Source of the DNA: Roridomyces roridus
Taxonomy: Eukaryota; Basidiomycota; Agaricomycetes; Agaricales; Mycenaceae
Assembly (NCBI GenBank): GCA_029378245.1
Contig: JARKIF010000009.1
Span: 496,001-560,000 of the forward strand
Direction: 5' to 3'
DNA: 64,000 nucleotides
Position 1 is the stretch's first letter. Every line of letters starts with the position of its first letter. Both the position numbers and the translations under genes were made by a program. Of this stretch, positions 11,296 through 28,101 are shown in pieces. The notes beneath the pieces were generated by a model. That model did not search any database. It was not told the DNA's origin and was given only the letters and a program-made list of their open reading frames with translations.

Positions 11296-13144
11296 ATGGT
11301 CGGTCCATCTCGACAGGTCCTGCCATCTCTCATACACCACCCAGGCCCCCTGCCAATTCTTCCAACGTGGAACCTGCCGTTTCGGATCTCAGTGCAAGAA
11401 CGAGCATATCGTGGCCGGAAGTACGTCTTAGTACAATTCAATTATTTATTGTTCTCTTATCTTCCTTATGGCCACAGACCAAACGTACGTTCGACAGACG
11501 AGTCAAGGGGCGGGGCCAGCGACGGACAGCAAAGGCCCGCCTTTGTTCACACCTGAAACCATCTCCAACGACCTCGCACAAGGCAAGGAACGGCCCAGCT
11601 GGCCGCTCACCTCGTATGGTCCGGCAAAGTACGAAAAGACGTTGATCTCGCTGCTGGATGAGAGTCCAGAGGAGTTGAGGGTCAAAGCGAACGGGGCGGT
11701 CAAGGCGGGAAGTGTTGCTGATTATGTGCGTGTCTGTCTCGGGGGCGGGTTTGCTGATAGAGGAGACCATTTAGCTGGCGTACGAATCCTCCAAAATAAC
11801 AGCCGCAGAGCAGGTCTTTTCGGTGCGTGTGTGTCACTTCCCTTACCTTCGCCACTCATGTTGAGACAGAATGCGGTGGCGAATATGTACCAAGTGCTCG
11901 AGCAAGCTACGAAGAACCATAATGAACCGGCTGACGGTAGTGGCGCGACGACGTCGGCCTTTGGTGCACCCGCAACAACCTCAGCCTTTGGCGCCCCCGC
12001 TGCAACGTCAGCCTTTGGTGCATCCACTACCACCTCTGCCTTTGGTTCATCCACTACAACGTCTGCCTTTGGGGCACCCGCTACAACGTCTGCCTTTGGG
12101 GCACCAGCTACTACTTCCGCCTTTGGTGCACCCGCTACAACGTCTGCCTTTGGGGCACCTGCAACTACGTCTGCCTTCGGTGCTGCACCAGCTACTACGT
12201 CCGCCTTTGGATCAACAACAGCCCCTACATCTGCGTTTGGACAACAATCAGCGTTCGGAAACCTCAAGCCAGCTACGACTTCGGTTTTTGGACAGTCTGC
12301 ATTCGGCCAACCCTCCTCTTCGGCGGCGATCAAACCAGCTACCACAGGCGCGTTTGCTGCATTTGCGAGCGGTGGTACGTCTGCGTTTGGTGCGGCGGCA
12401 AGCAGCGGGGCGGCACCGACAGCAGGGGGTTTCGGCGCGTTTGCTGCCGCTAAGCCCTCTGCGTTCGGGGCAACTCCTGCGAATAACAATGGCGGGAGTG
12501 TTTTCGGTCAACCATCGGCGTTTGGTGCAGCTGCTCAGCCTACGTCTGCATTTGGTGCACCTGTTCAGCCAACGTCTGCATTTGGTGTGCCTTCCCAGCC
12601 TACGTCTGCATTTGGTGCGCCTTCCCAGCCTACATCTGCATTTGGGGCACCTTCCCAGCCAACGTCTGCATTTGGGGCACCTGCTCAGCCCACGTCCGCG
12701 TTCGGAGCGCCTGCTCAAACTACATCTGCTTTTGGAGCACCTCAACCTACGTCCGCGTTTGGAGTACCTGCATCCACTCCCGTGTCTGCATTCGGGCAAC
12801 CGGCACCTGTGTCTGCGTTTGGTGGAGCGCCGCCTGCAGCACCTAATGCGTTTGGCAACTCTACTTCTGGATTCAACGCGTTTGCGACACCCGCAACGTC
12901 AGGAGGATTCGGTGGTGGGTTTGCTTCTGCGCTGGCCCAGAGTGCGAGCACATCGTCTGCACCCCCTCCTCCCGACTTCAAAAACGCTCGAGTAAGCTAC
13001 AAGCAAGGACTGACGCCATACGATAGCCAACTGCCTGCGGATTACCTTTCCAAATTACCCGAGAGTGTTGTGGCAGCGTTCAGGGCGGAAAAGTTCGAGT
13101 TTGGCAAGGTGCCTGATTGGGTGCCGCCGTTGGAGTTGAGGTAG
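11296..13144 (+). CDS. NUP42: CCCH-zinc-finger FG nucleoporin, NUP42 (Rip1/NLP1) type
   Basis: Nuclear-pore protein of the cytoplasmic face that binds Gle1 and helps mRNA export. I read join(11296..11298, 11345..11420, 11478..11725, 11775..11822, 11870..13144), 549 aa. The first coding exon is only the ATG. Exon 2 gives one CCCH finger (CQFFQRGTCRFGSQCKNEH), as in NUP42 N-termini. A helical stretch follows (AYESSKITAAEQVF, NMYQVLEQATKNH). Then comes a long FG region of roughly 30 TSAFGAP-type repeats. The C-terminal segment (FRAEKFEFGKVPDWVPPLELR region) is the Gle1-binding tail of the family. The donor after the ATG (GTCGGT) is weak, so the first exon is the least certain part. Lies 101 bases upstream of the next gene on the same strand. 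Confidence 0.85.
11944..12915 (+). repeat. Tandem FG repeats (TSAFGAP / PTSAFGA units) within the nucleoporin gene
   Basis: Units of mostly 27-30 bases encode SAFG motifs separated by Pro/Ala/Thr/Gln spacers. Two sub-arrays are visible: a TTSAFGAPA block at about 11950-12230 and a QPTSAFGA block at about 12535-12780. Near-identity of neighbouring units suggests recent unit duplication and likely length variation between strains. Confidence 0.85.
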
Positions 13145-13245
13145 TGCAGTAGAGATTGCTATGGTCGTACTTAGGTGGCCACCACGGTGTGACTTGATTA
13201 ATCACGTTCACGTGACATTGTAACAACCTCTTTGCCTTGCCCCTC

Positions 13246-15876
13246 ATGGGTGTCCCTGGCCTGTGGAAAGAGCTGGCTCCTGCCGCTCAAGTCCGCTCCC
13301 TTACCGAGCTCGCTGTCGTCGATGGCTTTGAGGCTAACCTCAACGGCCGTCGTGGCTTCCGCATTGGAATCGACGCCAGCATCTGGTTCTTCCATGCAAA
13401 TTACGGACGCGAGGGCGAAAACCCCGAGCTCCGCACCCTGTTCTTTCGATGTGCCACCCTCATGCACGCGCCCTTCCTGCCGCTCTTCGTGTTCGACGGC
13501 CCCCATCGGCCGGCAGTCAAGCGGGGGAAGAAGATCAGGAGGGAATCGCACAAGCTGACGAATGGGATGAAGGGTATCGTAGAGGCGTTCGGATTTGAAT
13601 GGATAACTGTGAGTATCCGCTGCTTCAAATTCGTGCCGTGTGTTTATGCAATTCAGGCTCCTGGAGAAGCAGAGGCAGAACTCGCGTATCTAAATCGTAT
13701 TGGAGTCTTGGATGGCATTCTGTCCGACGACGTCGACAACTTTTTGTTCGGTGCTACCACCGTCATCCGCAAGTGAGCCTTCTCTCCGCCTTCTTGATTC
13801 TAATACTCATTCATACACACAGCCCGAGCAACAATCTATCCGGAAACCGCGCCAACCCAGTCCTCAACTCTGACGGCCGAGACGACAAGAACCACGTCCG
13901 TGTCTACAACCTCTCCTCCATTTCCACCAACCCTGCCGTCTCTCTCACCCGCGGGGACATGATTCTCATCGGCCTCTGCAGTGGCGGGGACTACGACACG
14001 AGCGGGTGGTCCAATTGCGGGCCGACCACCGCCAAGGCCTTGGTGCGGTACGGCTTTGGGAAAAGTCTCTACGAAGCTGGGAAGAATCTTCCCCGTGACC
14101 AGCTCCCGGCCTTTCTGCATACTTGGCGGAAAGAGGTGAAGCATGAGCTCCTCAATGACACGTTGGACTACATAGGCTCCAACCGTCGCGCTTTGGCTGC
14201 CTCGCTCCCTGATACCTTCCCGGATATCGACATCCTCCTCTACTACATCAATCCGCTTACCTCTGAATCCGCTGGGCGCTCGGCCGACCACTTGAAAAAG
14301 CCCACCTGGGACAAAGAACCAGACCTGGGCAAGCTCGCTGAGACCTGCGAGTCTTATTTCGAGTGGGGGTACAGGGATATAATTGTCAAGCGGTTTAGGA
14401 CGGTGATTTGGCCCGGGGCGGTACAGCGTATCTTGCGGCGCGGCGTTCTCGAAATCGAGGACAGGCGGTTGGTGCCGCCGGCCACTCCGAGCAAGTGGAA
14501 GAATGGAAAAGAGGTGGTGGGGACGCCGAGCAAGATGATAGCGGAGAAGTTTTCGTCGCTCTCGCTCGACACCCGATCTCTTGTACGAGGAGCGGAGGAC
14601 GAGGAAGACGATCGTATCCTCACAAAGATTACGCGCTCGCGACAACACGCTTCCACTGACGAGATGTTGGAGTACAGGCTGGAAGTCCTCCCAGGGCTTT
14701 TGGTCCGGATGACGGAGGCTGGGGTCAAAGGGACCAGGAGGCCGCTCGACGACGATGAGTGGGCGGATTTACAGGGTGAACCGAGCGATGAAGATGGGGG
14801 AAAGAAGAAGAAGAAGCCAGAGTTGACCGCCGAGGAACGAGCTGGGGAGGAGACGAAGCCGGTGTTGTTATGGATGCCAGCGAGTATGGTGCAACTTGCG
14901 GAGCCGGGGCTTGTTAGGGAGTTTGAGGAGAAGGAAGAAAGGAAAAGAGAGAAGAAAGCTGGGAAGGGGAAGGCAAGGCCGAAGAAAGACGAGGCGAAGT
15001 CTGTTCCATCCAAGGCCAAGGGGAAGGCCAAGGCGGCGCCTCTTTCCGAGGATGAGGAAGACGGTTCCGATTCCGATCTGCCGCCTAAAGCGCAAACGAA
15101 ATCAAAACCCAAGGCGCCTCCAAAGAAAGCCCCCATGCGGAAGACCAATAGCGCCAAGACAGCTCCTCCTCCTCCGACGGCTAAAGCTAGGCTCATAGCG
15201 GCGTTTCCCGAACTCTCGGATTTGTCCTCCGATGAGGGGGAAGCCGAGATGCCGACCTTCTTACCCCCTCCGACAAAAGCAGTTTCGGCAACGAAGAAGA
15301 AGAAAACTGATGATCAGTTGGCCGCTCCACCGGTAGTGAGGGATCTCACCAAGGGCAAAGTCAAGGGGAATAGCGCGCAGAAGAAGCTGGCCGATTTTTA
15401 TCCTTTGGAGAGGGCTCTTTCGCGGAAGGGGGCCTCGGCGCCTGTGGCCGCTTCTTCCAAGGCTCCTGAGAAGGAAAATGCCACTCTGTCGGCCCCGACT
15501 GCCCGACGCCCAGGACCAGACGTGGACTTGCGACGAGTTGCGGGTACCTGCAACACCTTTCACAGACCTTGGCAAGGGGAAGAAGATGAAGAAGCCGACA
15601 TACGTCGACATATCGGATTCAGAGTCTGACTCGCGTGCCCGTAGGCAGCAGCGCAAACACCGCGTGCCTTCCTCGGATGATGAGGGACGGATCAATAAGA
15701 GTCCCAGGAAGGGCAGAACGCATACTTCGCCCCGGGAGCAGGGTGTCAGGCAGTCATCGCCGTCGCCGCGGAAGGGGAGGGAGGTTATTGAGATTTGTTC
15801 GAGCAGCGACGAGGAGATGCCGCCGAGCAGCATCGTGCGGACTCAGATGAATGAAGTTATTGATATAAGTGATTGA
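13246..15876 (+). CDS. GEN1: GEN1/Yen1-type Holliday junction resolvase (XPG/Rad2 family)
   Basis: Structure-specific nuclease that cuts four-way DNA junctions late in the cell cycle. I read join(13246..13608, 13657..13772, 13823..15521, 15577..15876), 825 aa. It starts MGVPGLWKEL, the usual GEN1 opening. The XPG-N domain spans about residues 1-110 (GIDASIWFFHA; FVFDGPHRPAVKRGKK). The XPG-I domain follows (APGEAEAELAYLN; ILSDDVDNFLFG), giving the metal-binding acidic residues. A GGDYDTSGWSNCGPTTAKAL segment is the helix-hairpin-helix. The C-terminal third is Lys/Glu/Ser-rich and disordered, ending in SUMO-interacting-motif-like patches. The last intron (15522-15576, 55 nt) is inferred to join the long frame to the acidic tail ending EVIDISD; without it the protein would stop at 15629. 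Confidence 0.87.
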
Positions 15877-15984
15877 ATATATAGAAGGGATCTAGTTGCA
15901 GTGTATCTAGCTAGCTGGTGTCTAGCTTTTTTTTTTGCCTTTTACGGATCCTGGACGAGTTTGATTTGGTTTTGTTGATTTGAT

Positions 15985-16881
15985 ATGGACGACTCGGATG
16001 ACTCTCCTCGTCCTCCAAGATCGAAATGGGTTCCTGTCGCTATGGTACGCGCGCGCTTCTTCTCAGCCTTTTTGAATTCAAGTACCCACGGCTGAGTAGT
16101 TGGCAACGGGGACGGTCCTGATCGCTGCGCCTCTTTTCTACCTCTGGAGGATTGGAAGGCCAAATCGGACTAGTTTGCGTGCTGGTGGTCCTGCGCCTCC
16201 GCGGCGTGTCGTTGGAGGCGCACATGTGGCGGGCTCTTCGTCTAGCTCCCCTTCAATTTCGACGGCCTCTACTTCCAGCTCCGCTACAATTTCGACAGCC
16301 TCTACTTCGCTCTTCACATTCAAAACCCCCATCGAAGCATTAAACGCCCCGCCCTCAGGTGGCTCCGACTGGGATGACGACGGTGACTGGGGCGTTCCTG
16401 CTGCTCGCCCTGGTCCGGTCGACCCGAATGACAAATTCAACGGCGTGCTTTATAGTCTCAAGGCATTCGGCAGTGCTACTCTTATCGTCGTTGGGCTCGC
16501 GGGTACGGGGATGTGGGGCTTATGGAGGTATTTGGGAGTCGACAATGTGAGTTTTTTTATTATCAACTTCGGTTCTATCTAATGATGTAGGTGGAGGATT
16601 TCGGGAAGGAGATGCGAAGGAGAGTTATGGAGCGGATGCCGTTACTTGCAGCGAGGATGCGTGGGTCGCTTGGTGGTATTCTGGGGACCTCAGAGGCGCC
16701 GCGGTCGAAAGATCCACAAGAACCGCGTAGGCAACCGTGGACATGGGATGGGGCGGAGGGGCGGTTATCGGATGCCTATAGCAAGGGCGGGATTGGGGCG
16801 TGGGCCGATGCTGCAGCAAGGGAGATGGAGCAAGAGGCCAAGGTGGAGATGAGCCAAAGAGAAGAGATGAGGAGGAGATGA
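15985..16881 (+). CDS. TMEM242-like mitochondrial membrane protein
   Basis: join(15985..16044, 16100..16546, 16591..16881), introns 55 and 44 nt, 265 aa. Two hydrophobic segments are visible: LATGTVLIAAPLFYLW near residues 20-36 and LIVVGLAGTGMWGLW after SLKAFGSAT. The second is followed by YLGVDNVEDFGKEMRRRV, which matches the end of the TMEM242 domain (a glycine-rich helix, then LGV, then an acidic EF/DF-K-x-M helix). Animal TMEM242 helps assemble mitochondrial complex I and the ATP synthase c-ring. The C-terminal 80 residues are charged and helical. The family call rests on the domain pattern, not on a search. Confidence 0.6.
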
Positions 16882-17544
16882 CAAAAATACGATTAATTCG
16901 CAAGGCCTCCAGTGAATTTAACCCAAGACACCGAGTATGGCCAGAAGACGTGTCCAGAACCAGAATAACGAGGATTTGTGGAGGGAATGTCGGAGAAAGT
17001 ACCGGAAGATCCCAAGAGTTCGAGAAAGGAAGCTGCTGAGTCGCAGTTTGTCGCCCGGATCTCAAGCAACAGCACTTCGAAACGAGGTCCTTGAGTGTGC
17101 TTGAACCGACTCATCGTCGGTACAGTCAGCGTGAATCTGAATCATGGCGGTGCCGATGTTTATGCATTGTTTTGCTTGTCGGAGCTTGAATCATTGTTGG
17201 TTGTGCTCGCCGACCACCTTGTTGCTCAGCACTCTTCCACCACCGTCGTCCGTCGTCCGAGCGCGTCTCCGACCACTCCCCTCCTCCTGTTGTCTTCACT
17301 GACACCATTTCCCCCCACTTTCCCCCGCCCATTCCGCCTCTTTCCTCCCTTTGCTTTCATATCTATCATCTCACAAAACTCTCTCAAACCAACGCAAAAC
17401 TTACTCGGACTCGGCACATATACTCTTTCCACGCTAATACACCCCTTGGAACACTTTTTCGCATCTTCTCTGGCCCTTTTCCGGCCCTTTTGATTTGCAT
17501 TTGCCCCACACCCTCTCCCGCCCGTTGTCCCCTTTTTTCGCACC
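16882..17544. other. Intergenic region, RPB1 promoter
   Basis: About 660 bases. The last 250 before the RPB1 start are strongly pyrimidine-rich on the plus strand (runs of ctcc, cccc, ttcc at 17270-17540), as is common in fungal housekeeping promoters. No coding exon is supported. Confidence 0.6.
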
Positions 17545-24078
<6,534 letters not shown>

Positions 24079-24735
24079 GAGTGGGGTTTTGTTGTATTCT
24101 CGTGTTTTCGGTGCTTTCCCCATGCGTCATTTTATGGCGAGGCCTTTATATCTAGCCTCTTTACAAACATCATACTGTAGATTAGCATTCCTCTCAATTA
24201 TCGAGCTAGATTGGCCTTTACCAAGTGAACAAGAATCTGCGGATGTTTACCGGTACACCCGAAGCTTCGTCTCAAGTCACACGAGCATCTTGCCCTTGCG
24301 CATCCGTCTTCCAGAGCGACAGATAGTGACCTGAATGTTCGATTAGAGTGCCTCGTCAGGCAAGAGGCACAGAATGACTTTCGGCACCGCGAGACCTTCT
24401 GTCTTCTGACGCCTCTCCGCCGGGCCGGGCGTTGGAGTCGCACGCACTGTCCTTGGCAACAATTCTTTTTCTCTACAAGCAATTATTTTGCTACTCAGCG
24501 CCTCTAATTCTTGCTTCATCCAGCCTTGCGGATGCTCGTGGTAGCAAGTTTGGTGGCTGCAAGTGGTCCTTTTGAGATGGTGTTCATCCCAGGATGGAGA
24601 CCACCTTGTGCGAAGTTCGAACGTTCGGGAAATCTGGTCATGAGCTCAACGATGTAATTCTTGCGACGCGACTTCTTCGGACCCGGTACCAGCCTTTATC
24701 AAGTGCAGATTCTGCTTGGATGTCTCCAGCCCAAG
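24079..24735. other. Intergenic region between RPB1 and the first GH127 gene
   Basis: About 660 bases holding the RPB1 3' end and the promoter of the hydrolase. No protein-like exon is seen. An in-frame-unrelated ATG at 24719 precedes the chosen start. Confidence 0.55.
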
Positions 24736-27700
24736 ATGTCTCCGACTTCCAGGCTCCTTCGCGCCGTCTCTTGCATTGCTCTCGTATGGAGTGCTAGTGG
24801 GCAAAACATCACATCGCGTACGGCTTTCGTTCGTGTATTCGTTCTCCCGTACTGAATTTTTGCCAGTTGCGCCGAAAAAGTATCTTTCGATTCCCCTCGG
24901 CGGTATACGGCCGACTGGATGGCTGCTCGACCAGGTATATCGTGCTTACTCGCAAAGTGCATCTGTTGATACTCTTGGTTATAGCTCATGGTTCAGACCA
25001 ACGGATTGGCAGGACACGAACACGAGTTTTACGACTAGTCTGTGCTCGACGGCCTACCTCCAGTCTGTGTCCTCACACATACGCAGCGTTTCGCAGACCG
25101 ACTGGACTGGCGGCAACTCGTACTATTCGAGCCTCGAGGAAGGTCAGTGTCTTCGGCCCCATCGTGTTCTTCCACTCACGATGACGCGTAGCCGGAAGCT
25201 ACTGGTTTAACGCCATGGTTCCGAACGGAATTTTGGCCAACAACTCTGCAATTAACGCCAAAACACAGAACGTATGTTGTACAATTCTGTGGCGACAAGT
25301 GCGCCTGTCTCACCATGATTATGTAAAGTTCTTGTCGTATGTTCTCAGCCGCCAGGTGGGCTGTTCCCGTATGGGACCTATGGCCTCGATGACATAACAC
25401 AACCAGGATTCGACTGGATGGCTGGGACCAGAGGTCGGGACCACCAAGGTATCGTGCACCTTGTAGGAGGAATGCTTTGTCTGATCCTTGTAGCCACGCT
25501 ATCTCTGGGGAAGGTTTGGAGCCCTGTATGCAGCGGTAAACCTACTTGACGGCGTTATTCAGATATCCGTTCATGTTCGGGGCCATCCAAATGACCGAAT
25601 TCAATTCGTCTCTTACGAACGAAGTCGTCACTGCACTGTATAAATTTGTCAGCTTGGCCAACACCATGTTAAAGAGCAACAACACTGGTGAGCTTCGGCG
25701 TTCTGGTCCGATATGCGGCTGAAGACAGTGTCAGGGGTCGAAGATTGGACCGCGACGCGTTGGGAGGATTTCGTGATTACCCTGCAGTGGTTGTACGACA
25801 ATCATCCCAACGGAACGGCGAGCCAAGCTCTCTTGGTCGATACCATGGAGAGACTCAAGTGGACCGGCGTACCTTGGGAGAAAGTGTTCGCCAAACAGGC
25901 AAGTCCTTGGCAGTCACCGTGACCGGGAGCTTATTGTGCGTGCAGTACTTCCCTACCGCTGCAGTCGAAAATACTCCGAATCCTTTCAATCTCGATCTGA
26001 CCGTAAACCATTTTGAAGACGTTCATTTCGTGTACTGATTTGACACAGTGGCATGGTGTCAACATGGCAGAGGGTCTCAAGGCGCTGCCGGCCACTTACC
26101 GATTCACCCATAATCAGTCTGGTATATTAACATCCATTGCATCCCTCGGCTGCGCTGACCTCGCTGCAGATCTTGACACGGCGTCGCAAGGTTGGGACTT
26201 GCTGTTCCAGGTGAATCTCAAGGAACCTTTGCAACACTGAGATCTCATGGCCATTCTTCGCCAGTATCACGGCAGGCCCAGTGGCATCTACGCAGCGGAT
26301 GAATATCTAGCAGGCCTGCAAGCAGCCAGGGGAACGGAGTTATGTCTGGTTGTGGTGGGTCTCTCTCTCTACCTATCAGTTTATACCGCTGAATGCCTTG
26401 ATCAGGAAACGATGTTCTCGGGGTCGTATCTTTACCAAATCATCGGAGATCCCAAGTTTCCAGACCGAGTGAGCCGCTTGCGATGCTGGAAAGGCGTGTT
26501 TCAACAAGTGAATAGGTCGAGCGCATCGCATACAATGCCCTTCCTGCAACGTTGACCGGCGGTAAGATTCATCGGCGCGTGGGTTGTTTCTGAGATCTCC
26601 GCCTGCAGACATGTGGAATAGGCAATATCTTCAAGAACAAAACCAGATTGTTCGTTGAATTTGGGGGCAGGACGAAAGACTAATCGAGATCTAGTACGCC
26701 GGAAACATGTCCAAAAATCCGTTCCCTCTTGATGGCCCATATTCCAACGTCTTTGGTCTCGAACCAAACTACCCGTCAGTCTACCGATGCTGTATCTATT
26801 TCCTCTGAAGCTTCTCTCCAGATGCTGCACCGTGAATCATCCTCAGGGTTGGCCAAAGTTTATAACAAAGTGAGTAAACACAGGTAAACATGATGGCTTG
26901 AGCCCTGATGCGTCCAGTGCTTTTGTTACAACCCCGGACATGCTCTCGCTCGTTCACCTGTACCTTGGTCCCTTCTCAACCTCGGTCACCTTGGCTCAGG
27001 GTAACGCGGTGACTGCCAACGTGGACACGTAAGTCCCGAAGATTCGTGCCGCGGACCTTTGACCGAATTTTTTGTTAGATTGTATCCGTTCAGCGATACT
27101 GTAACTACGACCATCACGGCCCAAGCTGCGTTTACCTACTACGTCCGTATCCCAAGCTGGGTCGTCGGCGGGACGATCGCCATCAACAATGCGGCTCCCA
27201 AGGCTGTCGCTCCTGTGAACGGACTTCAGGCCGTGACTGTCGGTGCTGGGACGACCACCTTTGTTCTCCAATTGCCCGCACCTATTACTACTGGTTCGTC
27301 TTCTTTTGGTCGATATTCTTTGGCGTCTAATAATCAAGTATAGAAAGCCGACCCGAGGGTGCTATTGCTGTGCACCGAGGGCCTTTGAATTACGCCTTTG
27401 ACATCCCGCGGAAGCAGAAAGTGCTGGAAACCAACGCCCAGCAGCCTCTGGCCCAGGTATTGCAGAAGACCTTCTACTTTCAAAGTTAATCCCTGGTAGG
27501 ACCTAGAATTTGATGCCACATCAAATTGGGAGTATGCAATTGATCCGTCGACCCTCAAATTCTCGGCCTCGCCGCCTAGCTCTGGGATACTCCCTTCACC
27601 CATCTTCGACTCTGGATTGACGCCGCTCAAGATCACGGTCACGGCGTGTCTGATCAACTGGGCCATTGCTGGACCGACATTTGCGGCGCCTCCGCCGACA

Positions 27701-27851
27701 AACCCGGCCTGCACCGGTCCGGCTACCACGATCACCCTGACGCCGTACGGGGTGAGTACTGTATTCTGACAATGGGAACTGTCTTTGACGGAAAAAACAG
27801 GCCACCAAGCTGCGTATCAGCGAGTTCCCTGTTTTCAATTCTACTGCTTAG
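24736..27851 (+). CDS. Secreted GH127-type (DUF1680) glycoside hydrolase, tandem copy 1
   Basis: Predicted secreted sugar hydrolase of the beta-L-arabinofuranosidase superfamily. Start ATG 24736 gives a signal peptide (RLLRAVSCIALVWSASG), stop TAG 27849-27851. About twenty short exons join into one uninterrupted frame that parallels copy 2 throughout: LAPKKYLSIPLGGIRPTGWL, TDWTGGNSYYSSLEE, YPFMFGAIQM, WHGVNMAEGLKALPATY, MFSGSYLYQIIGDPKF, NVFGLEPNYPCCTVN and TAFKLRISEF-like tail (ATKLRISEFPVFNSTA). In characterised GH127 enzymes zinc and the nucleophile are held by Glu-x-Cys and a Cys-Cys pair; here GTELC and PCCTVN supply both. One intron (25899-25945) has a GC donor (CAG|GCAAGT). The intron at 26650-26694 is absent from copy 2. 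Substrate specificity cannot be read from sequence; the superfamily includes GH127, GH142 and GH146. Confidence 0.85.
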
Positions 27852-28101
27852 CTTGTTATCAACTCCTTTTGAATGTATTTTACGTGATTTTGAAGAAGAG
27901 ATCTGCCCACAAGGTAGTCGTCGGGCAATCTTTCCCATTTACCCAGCAAATAAATTGAGAGAGCGCGTGAAACGCCGTCACGAGATCAGTTGTTCTTCCT
28001 TCGACGCATGCATCTCTGGTCACGATGAGGCGTAACGTGGACTGCTTCTGTGGCGGGGACGCCTTTATAACTGGGCCCTTCTGAGTACAGGAACTTCAAG
28101 G

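Noticed and set aside
11722..12489. 255-codon minus-strand ORF antisense to NUP42
   Set aside because: Low-complexity shadow of the SAFG repeats.
11944..12915. CRISPR-like regularly spaced repeats
   Set aside because: The units encode FG motifs in frame within a eukaryotic nucleoporin; no unique spacers.
14354..15196. 280-codon minus-strand ORF antisense to GEN1
   Set aside because: Shadow of the GEN1 coding frame; poly-Ser and poly-Leu content comes from antisense Lys/Glu codons.
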